From Chitinophagaceae bacterium (GTDB lineage Bacteria > Bacteroidota > Bacteroidia > Chitinophagales > Chitinophagaceae), in contig CANCAY010000003.1 in assembly GCA_947374225.1 (NCBI GenBank), positions 107,348-171,347 of the forward strand: a stretch of 64,000 nt of DNA, written 5' to 3'. Of the stretch, positions 18,070 through 28,212 are shown in pieces (positions within the stretch are counted from its first letter, which is position 1; every line of letters starts with the position of its first letter). Below the pieces are notes generated by a model. That model saw only the letters and a program-made list of their open reading frames with translations, searched no databases and was not told the DNA's origin. The position numbers and the translations under genes were made by a program.

Positions 18070-21000
18070 ATGAGGAGGATTATTTTATCTCTCGTCTTAT
18101 TAGTAGTAGGGGTTGCTGCAAATGCGCAGGAGTCTTTTCCTATTAATGGAATCAGAGATGTTAGAGCAGGAATGTATGCGTTTACAAATGCAACTATCAT
18201 TCAGAACGAAAATGTGAAAATTGAAAAAGGCACATTAGTAATTAAACAAGGTAAAATTATAGCCATCGGTGCAAACGTGGTGGTACCTAAAGAAGCAATC
18301 GTGGTTGATTGTGCTGGTAAATATATATACCCCTCTTTTATAGATCCATTTACAGATTACGGTGCAGGTACTCCTAAAAGAAATGCAGGTGGTTTTAACT
18401 ATGGTGCTCCAGCACAATTTAGTTCAAACAAAGTGGGTGCATATAATTGGAACCAGGCTATTAAACCAGAGGTAAACGCTTCAGAAAGTTTTAATGTTGA
18501 CGAAACAAACGCAGTGGCCTATAGAGCAAATGGTTTCGGAACTGTTTTCACACATGTAAAAGACGGAATCGCACGTGGAACAGGCGCCGTAGTAACATTG
18601 GCTAGTGGTAGTGCAAATGCTGCAATATTAAAAACAAAAGCTGCCGCTGTATATTCTTTTGATAAAGGAACATCTACACAATCATACCCAGCAAGTTTAA
18701 TGGGAAGTATTGCATTATTGAGACAAACTTATATGGATGCAAAATGGTATCAAACCAAACCCGTTAATGAAGGGGTGAACCTTTCATTGGAAGCAATAAA
18801 TAATAATACTGCATTACCACAAATATTTAGCGCTGACGATAAGTGGTCTACACTAAGAGCAGATAGAATTGGTGACGAAGCAGGAATTCAATATATCATT
18901 AAGGGTGGTGAGAATGGATATCAAAGAATTGACGAATTGGTAAAAACAAAGGCTTCCTTTATTATTGGTATAGACTTTCCTATAGCATTAGATGTGGAAG
19001 ACGCGAACGATGCTCGTTTTGTTTCTTTGGCAGATATGAAACATTGGGAATTAGCGCCAACTAATCCAGCTGCTTTTGAAAAGGCAAATATTAACTTTAG
19101 TATTAGTTCAGCAGACATGAAGGATAGTAAAGGATTCTTGCCAAATATTAGAAAAGCAATTCAATATGGCTTGTCTGAAACAAAAGCTTTAGAAGCATTA
19201 ACTAAAACACCTGCAACACAATTAGGCGTGTATGATCAAGTAGGTTCATTAGAGAATGGTAAATTAGCAAACTTCATAATAACTACAGATCCAATATTTT
19301 CTAGTAATGCAAAAATCATAGAAAACTGGATTCAAGGAAGCAAATATGAAGTAAATGCTGCAGAGTGGGTAAACTTATCTGGTAAATATAAATTGACAAT
19401 AAACAATACAGGAACAAAAACAGATTATACTTTAGAGTTGAAAAAAGATTTATCTGCTTCCATAATTAGTACAGATACCTTAACAGCAAAAATAAGTTTA
19501 AACGAATCACTTATAAAAATAAGTTTCCCAGAGAAAAAAGGAAAGGGAGTAGAAAATATTAGATTAAGTGGTGCTATTGTTGGCGCTGACATGACAGGAT
19601 TCGGAACGGATGCAAAAGGAGCGAAAATTACTTGGACTTCAAGTTTAGTAGCACCTTTAGTTGCAGTAGCTGAAACAAAAAAACCAACAGATTCTGTAAA
19701 ATTAATTTCTAAAGTAACTTTCCCTTTTGTGGGACTTGGTAATGAAGTAATACCTCAACAAGAAACTATCTTAATTAAAAACGCAACTGTTTGGACAAAC
19801 GAGAAAGAAGGGATATTACAAAATACTGATGTATTATTAAAAGCAGGTAAAATTGCTAAAATAGGAAAGGGAATATCGGATGTTGCTACTCGTACAATTG
19901 ATGGTACTGGTAAATACTTAAGTGCTGGTATTATTGACGAGCACTCTCATATAGGTGCGTTATCAATTAACGAAGGTGCGCAATCTGTTACTTCAGAAGT
20001 TAGAATAGGCGACAATATGAATCCAGAAGACATTAATATATATCGTCAATTAAGTGGCGGTGTAACTACCTCACATATTTTACACGGAAGTGCAAATACG
20101 ATAGGTGGTCAAACTCAATTAATTAAATTACGTTGGGGCGCTTCTGATGAGGGTATTAAGTTTGGCGGAAACGATCCCTTCATAAAATTTGCATTAGGCG
20201 AGAACGTTAAGCGAACTACGTCTTCTAATAATAACAGATATCCAGATACAAGAATGGGTGTTGAAGAAGTTTTAACGGACGCGTTTGATAGAGCGGTAGA
20301 TTATCAAAAAGCAATAAAGGCAAATCCTAATACAAGAAGAGATTTAGAATTAGATGCTATTTCTGAAATTATGAATAAGAAGCGTTTCATTACATGTCAC
20401 TCTTATGTACAAACAGAAATTACTTACGCAATGCGTGCAGTAGAGAAGTTTAAAGCTCAGGGATATGATTTTAATATAAATACATTTACACATATTTTAG
20501 ACGGTTATAAAGTAGCTGACAAAATGAAACTGCATGGTGCGAATGTGGCAACCTTCTCTGATTGGTTTAATTATAAAACAGAGGTACAAGATGCTACATC
20601 TTATAATGCAGCAATTATGCAAAAAGTGGGTTTAAACACTTCTATTAATTCTGATGATGCAGAAATGGCGCGTCGTTTAAATCAAGAAGCGGGTAAAATT
20701 GTAAAATATGGTGGTGTTTCTGAAGAAGAGGCATTTAAAATGGTAACCTTAAACCCAGCTAAAGCTTTACACATAGAGAACAAAGTGGGAAGTATTAAGG
20801 TTGGAAAAGATGCTGACGTTGTCTTGTGGTCGGAAAATCCATTAAGCATTTATGCAAAATCTTTATATACCATAGTTGATGGTACTATATATTTTGATAG
20901 AGAAAAGGATGCAGCACAAAGAATTAAAATAGCAAATGAAAGAACTAAGTTGATACAAAAAATGTTGGGTGATAAAAAAGCAGGTGCACCAACAAAACCA

Positions 21001-21090
21001 GCTACACCAAGCTATCAAACAGTTTTACAATGTGGTGATCACGAACACGAAGATCATTTAGCTACTATTTACGAATCTCAAAATAACTAA
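18070..21090 (+). CDS. Secreted tandem amidohydrolase-family protein
   Basis: The 1006-aa product has a signal peptide (MRRIILSLVLLVVGVAANAQ) and two amidohydrolase-superfamily halves. The N-terminal half (about 35-430) has the composite beta domain and GIIAIGANVVVP-type start, but the metal motif is lost: YIYPSFIDPFTDYG replaces the usual P-G-x-I-D-x-H-x-H. The C-terminal half (about 565-970) keeps ligands: GIIDEHSHIG, ITCHSYVQ, FTHILDGY and NSDDAEM, then GSIKVGKDADVVLWSENPLS. It probably hydrolyses a cyclic amide or dipeptide in the periplasm; the substrate is unknown. A His/Glu-rich tail (HEHEDH) ends it. It is 3 bp upstream of a second, related gene. Confidence 0.88.
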   Translation: MRRIILSLVLLVVGVAANAQESFPINGIRDVRAGMYAFTNATIIQNENVKIEKGTLVIKQGKIIAIGANVVVPKEAIVVDCAGKYIYPSFIDPFTDYGAGTPKRNAGGFNYGAPAQFSSNKVGAYNWNQAIKPEVNASESFNVDETNAVAYRANGFGTVFTHVKDGIARGTGAVVTLASGSANAAILKTKAAAVYSFDKGTSTQSYPASLMGSIALLRQTYMDAKWYQTKPVNEGVNLSLEAINNNTALPQIFSADDKWSTLRADRIGDEAGIQYIIKGGENGYQRIDELVKTKASFIIGIDFPIALDVEDANDARFVSLADMKHWELAPTNPAAFEKANINFSISSADMKDSKGFLPNIRKAIQYGLSETKALEALTKTPATQLGVYDQVGSLENGKLANFIITTDPIFSSNAKIIENWIQGSKYEVNAAEWVNLSGKYKLTINNTGTKTDYTLELKKDLSASIISTDTLTAKISLNESLIKISFPEKKGKGVENIRLSGAIVGADMTGFGTDAKGAKITWTSSLVAPLVAVAETKKPTDSVKLISKVTFPFVGLGNEVIPQQETILIKNATVWTNEKEGILQNTDVLLKAGKIAKIGKGISDVATRTIDGTGKYLSAGIIDEHSHIGALSINEGAQSVTSEVRIGDNMNPEDINIYRQLSGGVTTSHILHGSANTIGGQTQLIKLRWGASDEGIKFGGNDPFIKFALGENVKRTTSSNNNRYPDTRMGVEEVLTDAFDRAVDYQKAIKANPNTRRDLELDAISEIMNKKRFITCHSYVQTEITYAMRAVEKFKAQGYDFNINTFTHILDGYKVADKMKLHGANVATFSDWFNYKTEVQDATSYNAAIMQKVGLNTSINSDDAEMARRLNQEAGKIVKYGGVSEEEAFKMVTLNPAKALHIENKVGSIKVGKDADVVLWSENPLSIYAKSLYTIVDGTIYFDREKDAAQRIKIANERTKLIQKMLGDKKAGAPTKPATPSYQTVLQCGDHEHEDHLATIYESQNN

Positions 21091-21093
21091 ACC

Positions 21094-22404
21094 ATGCAAA
21101 AGAAATATTCAAAACTGTTTATCGCCTCTCTTGCATTGTTATCCGTAACAGCAAGGGCACAAGAAACAATCTATCCAACGGCTGCTCAAAAGGGCACAAC
21201 TGTGATAACACACGCCACAATACATATAGGAAATGGAACTGTATTAAATGATGCATCTATCTCCTTTGAAAATGGTAAGATTACTGGTGTAGGAAATAAT
21301 GTAACTATTCCAACAGGTGCAACTGTAGTAGATGCTACTGGAAAACAAGTATATCCTGGATTTATATTACCAAGTTCAGACTTAGGATTAAGAGAAATTA
21401 GCTCAGGCGTAAGAGGTAGCAATGACTACCAAGAAATTGGTGAAAACAATGCCAATATTAGAGCTATCGTTGCCTATAATACAGATTCTAAGAATATCGC
21501 GGTATTACGTGAAAACGGAATCTTATTAGCGGGTGTAGCACCACAAGGTGACTTAATTGAAGGCGCTGCCTCGGTGGTACAACTAGACGCTTGGAACTAT
21601 GAAGACGCTGCTTATAAGACAGATAATGGTATCTATATTAATATGCCAAGTTTTATGCCTAGACGTGGCCGCGCAGCATTTATGGCACGTCCAACCGGGG
21701 TAGATCCAGTAAAAGCTGGATTAGATAAAATAGAAACTATTAAGAAGTTCTTTACAGACGCTAAAGCATATTACCAAGAAAAAACTCATATTGGAAATAA
21801 TCTAAGATTCGAAGCAGTGCGTGGATTATATGATGGTAGACAAAAATTATATGTTCGTGCAAACGAAGTAAAGCAAATATTATTAGCTATCGACCTGGGT
21901 AAATCATTAGGCTTTAAAGTTGTAATTGTTGGCGGATCTGAAGCATATCAAATTGCTTCAATTTTAGCTGATAATAATATTGCCGTAATACTAGACAACG
22001 AGCATGCATTACCAACAATGGAGGATGACGATATTGATCAACCTTATAAAACACCTGCCATGTTATACAAGGCTGGGGTTTTATTTGCATTGAATGATAC
22101 GCATGACCAGAGTCGTTTCCGTAACCTAGCATTTAATGCTGGAACAGCTGCTACCTATGGATTAGATAAAGAACAAGCATTAACAGCTATAACATTAAAT
22201 GCTGCTAAAATATTAGGTATTGATAATATTACAGGAAGTATTGAAGTGGGTAAAGATGCTAATATATTGGTTTCCAATGGAGATGCTTTAGACATGCGCG
22301 GAAACGTATTTACTAAAACCTTTATTCAAGGACGCGATGTTTCTTTAGACAATAAACAAAAGCAACTATATGAGCGTTATAAGTTTAAATATGGTATTAA
22401 ATAA
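21094..22404 (+). CDS. Secreted amidohydrolase-like protein lacking the HxH metal motif
   Basis: The 436-aa product has a signal peptide (MQKKYSKLFIASLALLSVTARAQ). The amidohydrolase frame is clear (THATIHIGNGTVLNDASI, DATGKQVYPGFI, and the end GSIEVGKDANILVSNGD), but the metal-binding segment after PGFI reads LPSSDLGL instead of D-x-H-x-H. It resembles the N-terminal half of the preceding protein. It is likely a non-catalytic or altered partner of that enzyme, translated from the same mRNA with a 3-bp gap. A terminator follows. Confidence 0.85.
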   Translation: MQKKYSKLFIASLALLSVTARAQETIYPTAAQKGTTVITHATIHIGNGTVLNDASISFENGKITGVGNNVTIPTGATVVDATGKQVYPGFILPSSDLGLREISSGVRGSNDYQEIGENNANIRAIVAYNTDSKNIAVLRENGILLAGVAPQGDLIEGAASVVQLDAWNYEDAAYKTDNGIYINMPSFMPRRGRAAFMARPTGVDPVKAGLDKIETIKKFFTDAKAYYQEKTHIGNNLRFEAVRGLYDGRQKLYVRANEVKQILLAIDLGKSLGFKVVIVGGSEAYQIASILADNNIAVILDNEHALPTMEDDDIDQPYKTPAMLYKAGVLFALNDTHDQSRFRNLAFNAGTAATYGLDKEQALTAITLNAAKILGIDNITGSIEVGKDANILVSNGDALDMRGNVFTKTFIQGRDVSLDNKQKQLYERYKFKYGIK

Positions 22405-22442
22405 ACTATAGACCTTTGGTGTTTTAATAAATGTTTACAACT

Positions 22443-22472
22443 AGCTCCCTGTCGCAAATGTGATGGGGAGCT
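22443..22472 (+). terminator. Terminator after the amidohydrolase operon
   Basis: AGCTCCC pairs with GGGAGCT and the stem continues inward with wobble pairs around AAAT. Eight T residues follow. polA begins 22 bp later with its own TAACTTAG box at 22482-22489. Confidence 0.88.
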
Positions 22473-22493
22473 TTTTTTTGCTAACTTAGCAGC

Positions 22494-25418
22494 ATGCCTA
22501 AAAAACTATATTTACTAGATGCGCTTGCGCTTATTTATAGAGCTTACTATGCTTTAATACGTACTCCTAGAATCACTTCAACAGGAATTAATACCAATGC
22601 TCAATTCGGATTTACTAATACATTATTAGAGATCATAAAAAAGGAGAATCCAACCCATATTGCTGTATGTTTCGATACGCATGCTCCTACAGAGCGTCAT
22701 ATAGATTTTACAGATTATAAAGCAAACAGAGAGGCAGCACCAGAGGATTTATTAAGCTCTTTGCCGCATATTAAAGCAATTATTGAAGGGTTTAACATCC
22801 CCGTTGTAGAGTGTGATGGTTATGAGGCAGATGACGTAATAGGCACTTTAGCGTGGCAAGCGGCAGATTTGGGTTATGAAGTATATATGGTTACACCAGA
22901 CAAAGACTATGGTCAATTATTGGTGAAAGACAATGTTTATATGTGGAAGCCACCCGCATTTGGAAACGAGCGCGAAATATTAGATGCTGAAAAAATTAAA
23001 AATAAATGGGATATTGCTAGGGTAGACCAGGTGGTAGATATGTTAGGATTAATGGGAGACGCTGCAGATAATATTCCAGGAATACCTGGTGTAGGTGAAA
23101 AGACCGCAGCTAAACTTCTTAAAGAATATGATACACTAGAAGGTGTTTTAGCCAATGCAGATAAGATAAAGGGTGCAATGGGAGAAAAAGTTAGAGCAGG
23201 AAAAGACTCTGCTATAATGAGTAAAAAATTGGCAACCATCATAACAAATGTTCCTGTTAAATTTCATGAAGAAGATTATAAATTATCTGAAAAAAATGTA
23301 GACGCATTAACAGAAATATTTAATCTTTTAGAATTCAAAACACTAGGCAAGCGTATTTTAGGAAGTAGTTTCGAGGAGAAGTCGCAAACAACATCAATTG
23401 ATAAAAAGGAAATTGATAGTGAAGAAGTTCAAACAGACTTATTTGGAAACGAAGTAAGAACTAAAAAAACGATAATAAAAACTAAAACAATTGTTTTAGA
23501 TTCAGATAAAGGAACACAAACGGTATTAGATGCCAACGATGAAGATAATAACGAAAACGAAGGCGACGAAGCACCACAACTAATTGTAAATAAAAATATA
23601 AATAATACAGAACATATATATAAAGCAATTGTTGGAGAGGAGGCTATTAACTTATTGATAGAAACATTATTGCAATCAAAAGAAATTTGTATAGATACAG
23701 AAACAACTGGTATTGATGCAAATAATGTGCAACTAGTTGGTTTAAGTTTTGCTATCAAAGAACATGAAGGATATTATGTTCCAGTTGCAAACGATGGTGA
23801 TGGAGCAGATGGTGCTAAACATATTCTTAATAAATTTAAAAAACTATTTGAAAAAACCGAGATCGTATGGATTGGACAAAATTTAAAATATGATTATTTA
23901 GTTTTGAAATGGTATGGTGTAACATTAAAGGGTAAAACCTTTGATACTATGTTAGCGCACTATGTAATTGAACCAGAAGGCAGGCGTAGTATGGATTTGC
24001 TGAGTGCACAATTCTTGGGATACGAACCAGTAAGTATTGAAGCACTGATTGGCAAGAAGGGTAAGAATCAGGGAACAATGCGCGATGTTCCTGTAGATCA
24101 GGTTACAGAATATGCTGCAGAAGATGCTGATATTACCTTACAATTAAAACACTGTTTTGAACCATTAATAATTAAGAAAGAAGTAGGACGCGTATTTGAA
24201 GAAGTAGAAAATCCATTAATGCAGGTATTGGTTGATATGGAATTTGAGGGCGTTAAGATTGACGAGAAATTCTTGAATGATTATAGTAAAGTATTAGAAC
24301 AAGATATTAAAATTAGTGAAGAGCGTGTTTTTGAACAGGCTGGTGTTAGATTTAACTTAGCGTCACCAAAGCAATTGGGAGAAGTATTATTTGATATATT
24401 AAAGATTGATCCTAAAGCGAAGAAAACCAAAACAGGACAATATGCAACGGGAGAAGAGGTTTTAGCAAAATTAGCAGCAAAACATAAAATTGTAGACGAC
24501 ATCTTAAACTTTAGAGAGTTGAGTAAATTGAAGTCAACATATGTAGACGCTTTGCCAGAAATGATCAATCCTAAAACAGGAAGAGTACATACTAGTTATG
24601 CACAAGCAGTAGCGGTTACCGGAAGATTAAGTAGTACGAATCCTAATCTGCAAAATATTCCAATAAGATCTGATAGAGGAAAAGAAGTTAGAAAAGCATT
24701 TATCCCAAGAGACGAATCAAGGTTTTTAGTAAGTGCCGATTATTCACAAATTGAATTAAGAATAGTTGCTGCCATTAGTGGCGACCCAAATATGTGTGAA
24801 GCATTTAAACAAGGAAAGGATATTCACACTGCAACAGCAGCAAAAGTATATGGTATTGAAGAAGCGGATGTAACAAAGGAAATGCGTTATAAAGCGAAGA
24901 GTGTGAACTTTGGAATTATATATGGTCAAGGCGCATTTGGTTTGGCAGAAAATTTAAGTATCTCAAGAACTGAAGCAAAAGAGATCATTGATAATTATAA
25001 AAAAGAGTTTCCAAATATTCAGTTGTATATGGATCAACAAATAAACAAAGCTAAAGAAAATGGTTTTGTAGAAACCCTTATGGGACGTAAGCGTTGGTTA
25101 CGCGATATAAATAGTAGCAATTTTACAGTAAGAGGATTCGCAGAAAGAAACGCCATTAACTCTCCTATACAAGGTTCTGCAGCAGATATGATTAAATTGG
25201 CAATGATTAGGGTGCACAAAGAAATGAAAAAGAAACATTGGGAATCTAAAATGATATTACAGGTACACGATGAATTAGTTTTTGATGCAGTTGAATCAGA
25301 ATTATCTGCATTAAAAGAATTAATCTTAGACTGTATGACCTATGCTATGGAACTACCAAACGGAGTACCTGTTGAGGCAGAAATTGGAGTAGGAAAAAAT
25401 TGGCTAGAAGCACACTAG
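22494..25418 (+). CDS. polA: DNA polymerase I
   Basis: The 974-aa polymerase has a 5'-nuclease domain (about 1-300: LYLLDALALIYRAYYAL, DGYEADDVIGTLAW, MGDAADNIPGIPGVGEKTA), an acidic linker rich in E, D and N (about 300-385), and an intact 3'-5' exonuclease (IDTETTGID, YDYLVLKWYG, YAAEDADITLQL). The polymerase domain has motif A SADYSQIELRI, motif B KAKSVNFGIIYGQG and motif C QVHDELVFD. All three activities therefore look retained. It serves DNA repair and Okazaki fragment processing. The ATG lies 4 nt after a TAACTTAG box, so the mRNA may be leaderless. Confidence 0.97.
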   Translation: MPKKLYLLDALALIYRAYYALIRTPRITSTGINTNAQFGFTNTLLEIIKKENPTHIAVCFDTHAPTERHIDFTDYKANREAAPEDLLSSLPHIKAIIEGFNIPVVECDGYEADDVIGTLAWQAADLGYEVYMVTPDKDYGQLLVKDNVYMWKPPAFGNEREILDAEKIKNKWDIARVDQVVDMLGLMGDAADNIPGIPGVGEKTAAKLLKEYDTLEGVLANADKIKGAMGEKVRAGKDSAIMSKKLATIITNVPVKFHEEDYKLSEKNVDALTEIFNLLEFKTLGKRILGSSFEEKSQTTSIDKKEIDSEEVQTDLFGNEVRTKKTIIKTKTIVLDSDKGTQTVLDANDEDNNENEGDEAPQLIVNKNINNTEHIYKAIVGEEAINLLIETLLQSKEICIDTETTGIDANNVQLVGLSFAIKEHEGYYVPVANDGDGADGAKHILNKFKKLFEKTEIVWIGQNLKYDYLVLKWYGVTLKGKTFDTMLAHYVIEPEGRRSMDLLSAQFLGYEPVSIEALIGKKGKNQGTMRDVPVDQVTEYAAEDADITLQLKHCFEPLIIKKEVGRVFEEVENPLMQVLVDMEFEGVKIDEKFLNDYSKVLEQDIKISEERVFEQAGVRFNLASPKQLGEVLFDILKIDPKAKKTKTGQYATGEEVLAKLAAKHKIVDDILNFRELSKLKSTYVDALPEMINPKTGRVHTSYAQAVAVTGRLSSTNPNLQNIPIRSDRGKEVRKAFIPRDESRFLVSADYSQIELRIVAAISGDPNMCEAFKQGKDIHTATAAKVYGIEEADVTKEMRYKAKSVNFGIIYGQGAFGLAENLSISRTEAKEIIDNYKKEFPNIQLYMDQQINKAKENGFVETLMGRKRWLRDINSSNFTVRGFAERNAINSPIQGSAADMIKLAMIRVHKEMKKKHWESKMILQVHDELVFDAVESELSALKELILDCMTYAMELPNGVPVEAEIGVGKNWLEAH

Positions 25419-25465
25419 ATTATAAAACCAAACGAATAATAAAAGTGAGACGCTAATGATATTAA

Positions 25466-25975
25466 TTAAGGCTTTCTTTTATAAACCGGAACAGTACTAC
25501 AGGGCTCACCATACATAATACTTTTTACAACAGGTCTTAATTTTTGTGTAATTGCAATATACGCAGACTCTCCAATAGGTGTTTCACCACAACCTTTAAC
25601 AACAATTCGTTGTTCTGCATAATCTGCTGGATTTATAATTGCAATCTGTTCTAATAATAATTGTTCACGTACTTTGTTTTCGTTACCAAAATAAATAGAA
25701 CTTGCATAAGGTTCTAAAGCAGCAGCAATAAGCATATTAGCCCACATAGGAATAATAGCGTCGGTTGAACAAAAAATACCGACAATTTTATCTTGATATT
25801 GTGCTAAATCTAAAGTAGCTAAAGCTGCCCTAAAATCCTTTTCTTTAAGTATCAACTCCATGAATAAGTATGCTTTGATATCAAATAATACTATTTCCTT
25901 TTGCGGTAATAAACTAGCCAAGTCTAATGTGACTAAACCACTATCTGCAACCTTATTTATAAACGGTTCTGACAT
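25466..25975 (-). CDS. DUF2480 family protein
   Basis: The 169-aa soluble protein starts MSEPFINKVADSGLVTLDLA and contains VLFDIKAYLFMELILKEKDFR, VGIFCSTDAIIPMWANML and VVKGCGETPIGESAYIAIT, the conserved blocks of DUF2480. The family is typical of Bacteroidota and has no established function. It is convergent with polA, with 47 bp between them and no strong hairpin, and stands apart from ppiD. Confidence 0.85.
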   Translation of the reverse strand: MSEPFINKVADSGLVTLDLASLLPQKEIVLFDIKAYLFMELILKEKDFRAALATLDLAQYQDKIVGIFCSTDAIIPMWANMLIAAALEPYASSIYFGNENKVREQLLLEQIAIINPADYAEQRIVVKGCGETPIGESAYIAITQKLRPVVKSIMYGEPCSTVPVYKRKP

Positions 25976-26053
25976 ACTACAAAATTAAGCACAATAAAGT
26001 AAACAATAACAATCCAGGTTTTCGAAATAAGAATAAATAATCACCATAAATAA

Positions 26054-26078
26054 AAAGACCCCCTAAAAGGAGGTCTTT
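26054..26078 (-). terminator. Terminator of ppiD-like gene
   Basis: AAAGACC pairs with GGTCTTT, with an inner CCT/AGG and one mismatch. A T-rich tract follows on the minus strand, 21 bp after the ppiD stop. Confidence 0.8.
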
Positions 26079-26098
26079 CTTATAAAATCAATAAAGTA

Positions 26099-28183
26099 TT
26101 AATAAATCTTCGCGCGATTGTCTTCAATCTTAGCAGCTTTCTTTAAACCCAAATTAGATCTAAAGAATACAGATCTTGTTCTTTGTAATAACTCATCTTT
26201 AAACAAAATAGGATCTAAACCAGATTGTTTTGCACCAACACTATTTACACTAATTGCAAATACACCAGTATTGCCTGCAATTGGATCACTTACTTTGTTA
26301 ACCAAATTCTTGTTAAACGCAGCACCCACAATTTTTGGCTCATTACCTAAACCAGGTACCATAGAATAATTAAAATTCAAACTATCAGAAACCATCACTG
26401 TAGACTTTGCAGCAGCAGCATAAGTTTCTAAACTAGTACCCTTAAATGTAGTCTTAATTAAATCCGCTTTTTTCTTGTCTTTAACAATACCTTCTACTTG
26501 AGAACGTGCTGCTTCAACACTCATTAAACCTGCTTTTTCTTCTGCAGTAATTACGGCTACTAAATAATTATCTCCTAATTCAATTGGTTCTGAAACATCG
26601 TTCACCCCTTTTTCATAAACCCAACGAACCAATACTCTTGCGTCTCCGATACCAGGAACTTCTGTATCATTTGCTTTAATATTAGTAGCTGGGTAAACTT
26701 CTTTCTTAAACTTAACTGCACTAGCGGTAAATGACTTTTGGTCTTTTGCGCTTGCAGCAAACTGAGCAGCAGCAGTAGCAGCTATATTAACTGTTTCATT
26801 ACTTGGTAAAACACTCTTAGACAAATACGCAATTTTATATGCTGGCGTTCTAGGGGTTTGTTTTAAAATTTCAATATAATGATAACCGAAATCAGTCTTT
26901 ACAACACCCTTGGTACCAACTATGTTATCAAAAGAAAAATCATTAAAACTTGGAACCATTTTAGCTTGTGGGAACATTTCATAAACACCACCAATTGCTT
27001 TACTTCCGCCGTCGTCTGAATATTTTTGAACCATATCATTAAAATTAGCACCACCTGCAATTGCAGATTTAATACTGTCAATTAATTTCTTAGCAGAACT
27101 ATCATCTCTAATTTGTTGCCCAGACTGAGGATTAGAAGTTGCTATTAATATATGTCTAACACTTGCACTGTCAGGCCAAGACTTAGTAGCAATAATTTTA
27201 GCAATTGTAAAATTACGTCCATCAATATAAGGTCCATAAGTATTACCAACACCAACAGCTAAAACAGAATCTTTATTAGGAATCTGTAAAGTCTTCTTGC
27301 TAACATAACTATTATAGAACGGGATATCAGTACCTACTTTATTTAAATATGCACCAGCATCAGTTGTTGATTTAAATTCTTCTTTCAAAGCAACTAATTG
27401 ATTTAATATAGCTAGAGAATCTTGACTACTTGGAGATGCGTTAAAACCAACATAGCTTATAGATCTAGAAGCTTCTTCATTTTGATAAGCTGCTGCATTA
27501 TCTTTTAAATAAGTTGCAATTTCATCATTACTTACTTTTACAGCACTATCAGAAATAGTGGTATAAGGAACAGCAACATAAGAAATAGAAGCAACTGAAT
27601 TTGTTTCAGCTAAAGATTTATCAGATAACCATTTAGGAACCTGTACACCTTTAACTACTAAAGATTGATATTTACTTCTGATTCTATTATCAATAGCAGG
27701 CTCAATATAAAATTTTTCAATTTGTTTTATTTGCTCTACGTTTTTGCTTTTCTTAATTTGTGCTATTGAATTCTTAGCATCATTTACTTTAAATTCACCA
27801 GTAGTTTTATCAGTAAACTCTTGTTTAAATGGCGACTCGTTACCAAATAAAACATCTGATAATTCTTTGTTACCTACAGATAAACCTAATTTTTCAACTT
27901 CTGCTTTAATTAAAAGTGCATCTACTTCTTGATTAAATTGATAACCAACAATTTGTTCTCTCTTAACACCTTGTGATGCATAGTTTTGAACTTGTAAGTC
28001 TACTTTTTCATCGAAGTCTGCTTTATTAATAGCAACACCATTTACCTTACCAATTGAAGTAAGATCTGATCCTCTATTTTTACGACCAATTCCATCTTGA
28101 AGAATAAATGCTATTAAAGCTAAAGCGATAATACCAAAAATGATCCAAGTTCCTTTTTCTCTAATGTTCTGAATAATTGACAT
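26099..28183 (-). CDS. ppiD: SurA_N/PpiD-like periplasmic peptidyl-prolyl isomerase
   Basis: The product is 694 aa from the ATG at 28183 (MSIIQNIREKGTWIIFGIIALALIAF). A TATTTTTG promoter box at 28205-28212 lies inside any longer reading, which supports this start. One N-terminal membrane anchor is followed by a SurA_N-like chaperone domain (about 45-200) and a parvulin rotamase domain near 345-450 (ASVRHILIAT, FNDMVQKYSDDGGSKAIGG, VVKTDFGYHYIEIL). The long C-terminal part is a second chaperone region. It helps fold outer-membrane proteins in the periplasm. The PpiD name is by domain architecture. Confidence 0.9.
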   Translation of the reverse strand: MSIIQNIREKGTWIIFGIIALALIAFILQDGIGRKNRGSDLTSIGKVNGVAINKADFDEKVDLQVQNYASQGVKREQIVGYQFNQEVDALLIKAEVEKLGLSVGNKELSDVLFGNESPFKQEFTDKTTGEFKVNDAKNSIAQIKKSKNVEQIKQIEKFYIEPAIDNRIRSKYQSLVVKGVQVPKWLSDKSLAETNSVASISYVAVPYTTISDSAVKVSNDEIATYLKDNAAAYQNEEASRSISYVGFNASPSSQDSLAILNQLVALKEEFKSTTDAGAYLNKVGTDIPFYNSYVSKKTLQIPNKDSVLAVGVGNTYGPYIDGRNFTIAKIIATKSWPDSASVRHILIATSNPQSGQQIRDDSSAKKLIDSIKSAIAGGANFNDMVQKYSDDGGSKAIGGVYEMFPQAKMVPSFNDFSFDNIVGTKGVVKTDFGYHYIEILKQTPRTPAYKIAYLSKSVLPSNETVNIAATAAAQFAASAKDQKSFTASAVKFKKEVYPATNIKANDTEVPGIGDARVLVRWVYEKGVNDVSEPIELGDNYLVAVITAEEKAGLMSVEAARSQVEGIVKDKKKADLIKTTFKGTSLETYAAAAKSTVMVSDSLNFNYSMVPGLGNEPKIVGAAFNKNLVNKVSDPIAGNTGVFAISVNSVGAKQSGLDPILFKDELLQRTRSVFFRSNLGLKKAAKIEDNRAKIY

Positions 28184-28204
28184 ATATACTATAATTATAG
28201 GCAG

Positions 28205-28212
28205 CAAAAATA
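28205..28212 (-). promoter_or_regulatory. Bacteroidota -7 box for ppiD
   Basis: The minus strand reads TATTTTTG, 21 nt before the ATG at 28183, with a TTTG 15 nt further upstream. Confidence 0.5.
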
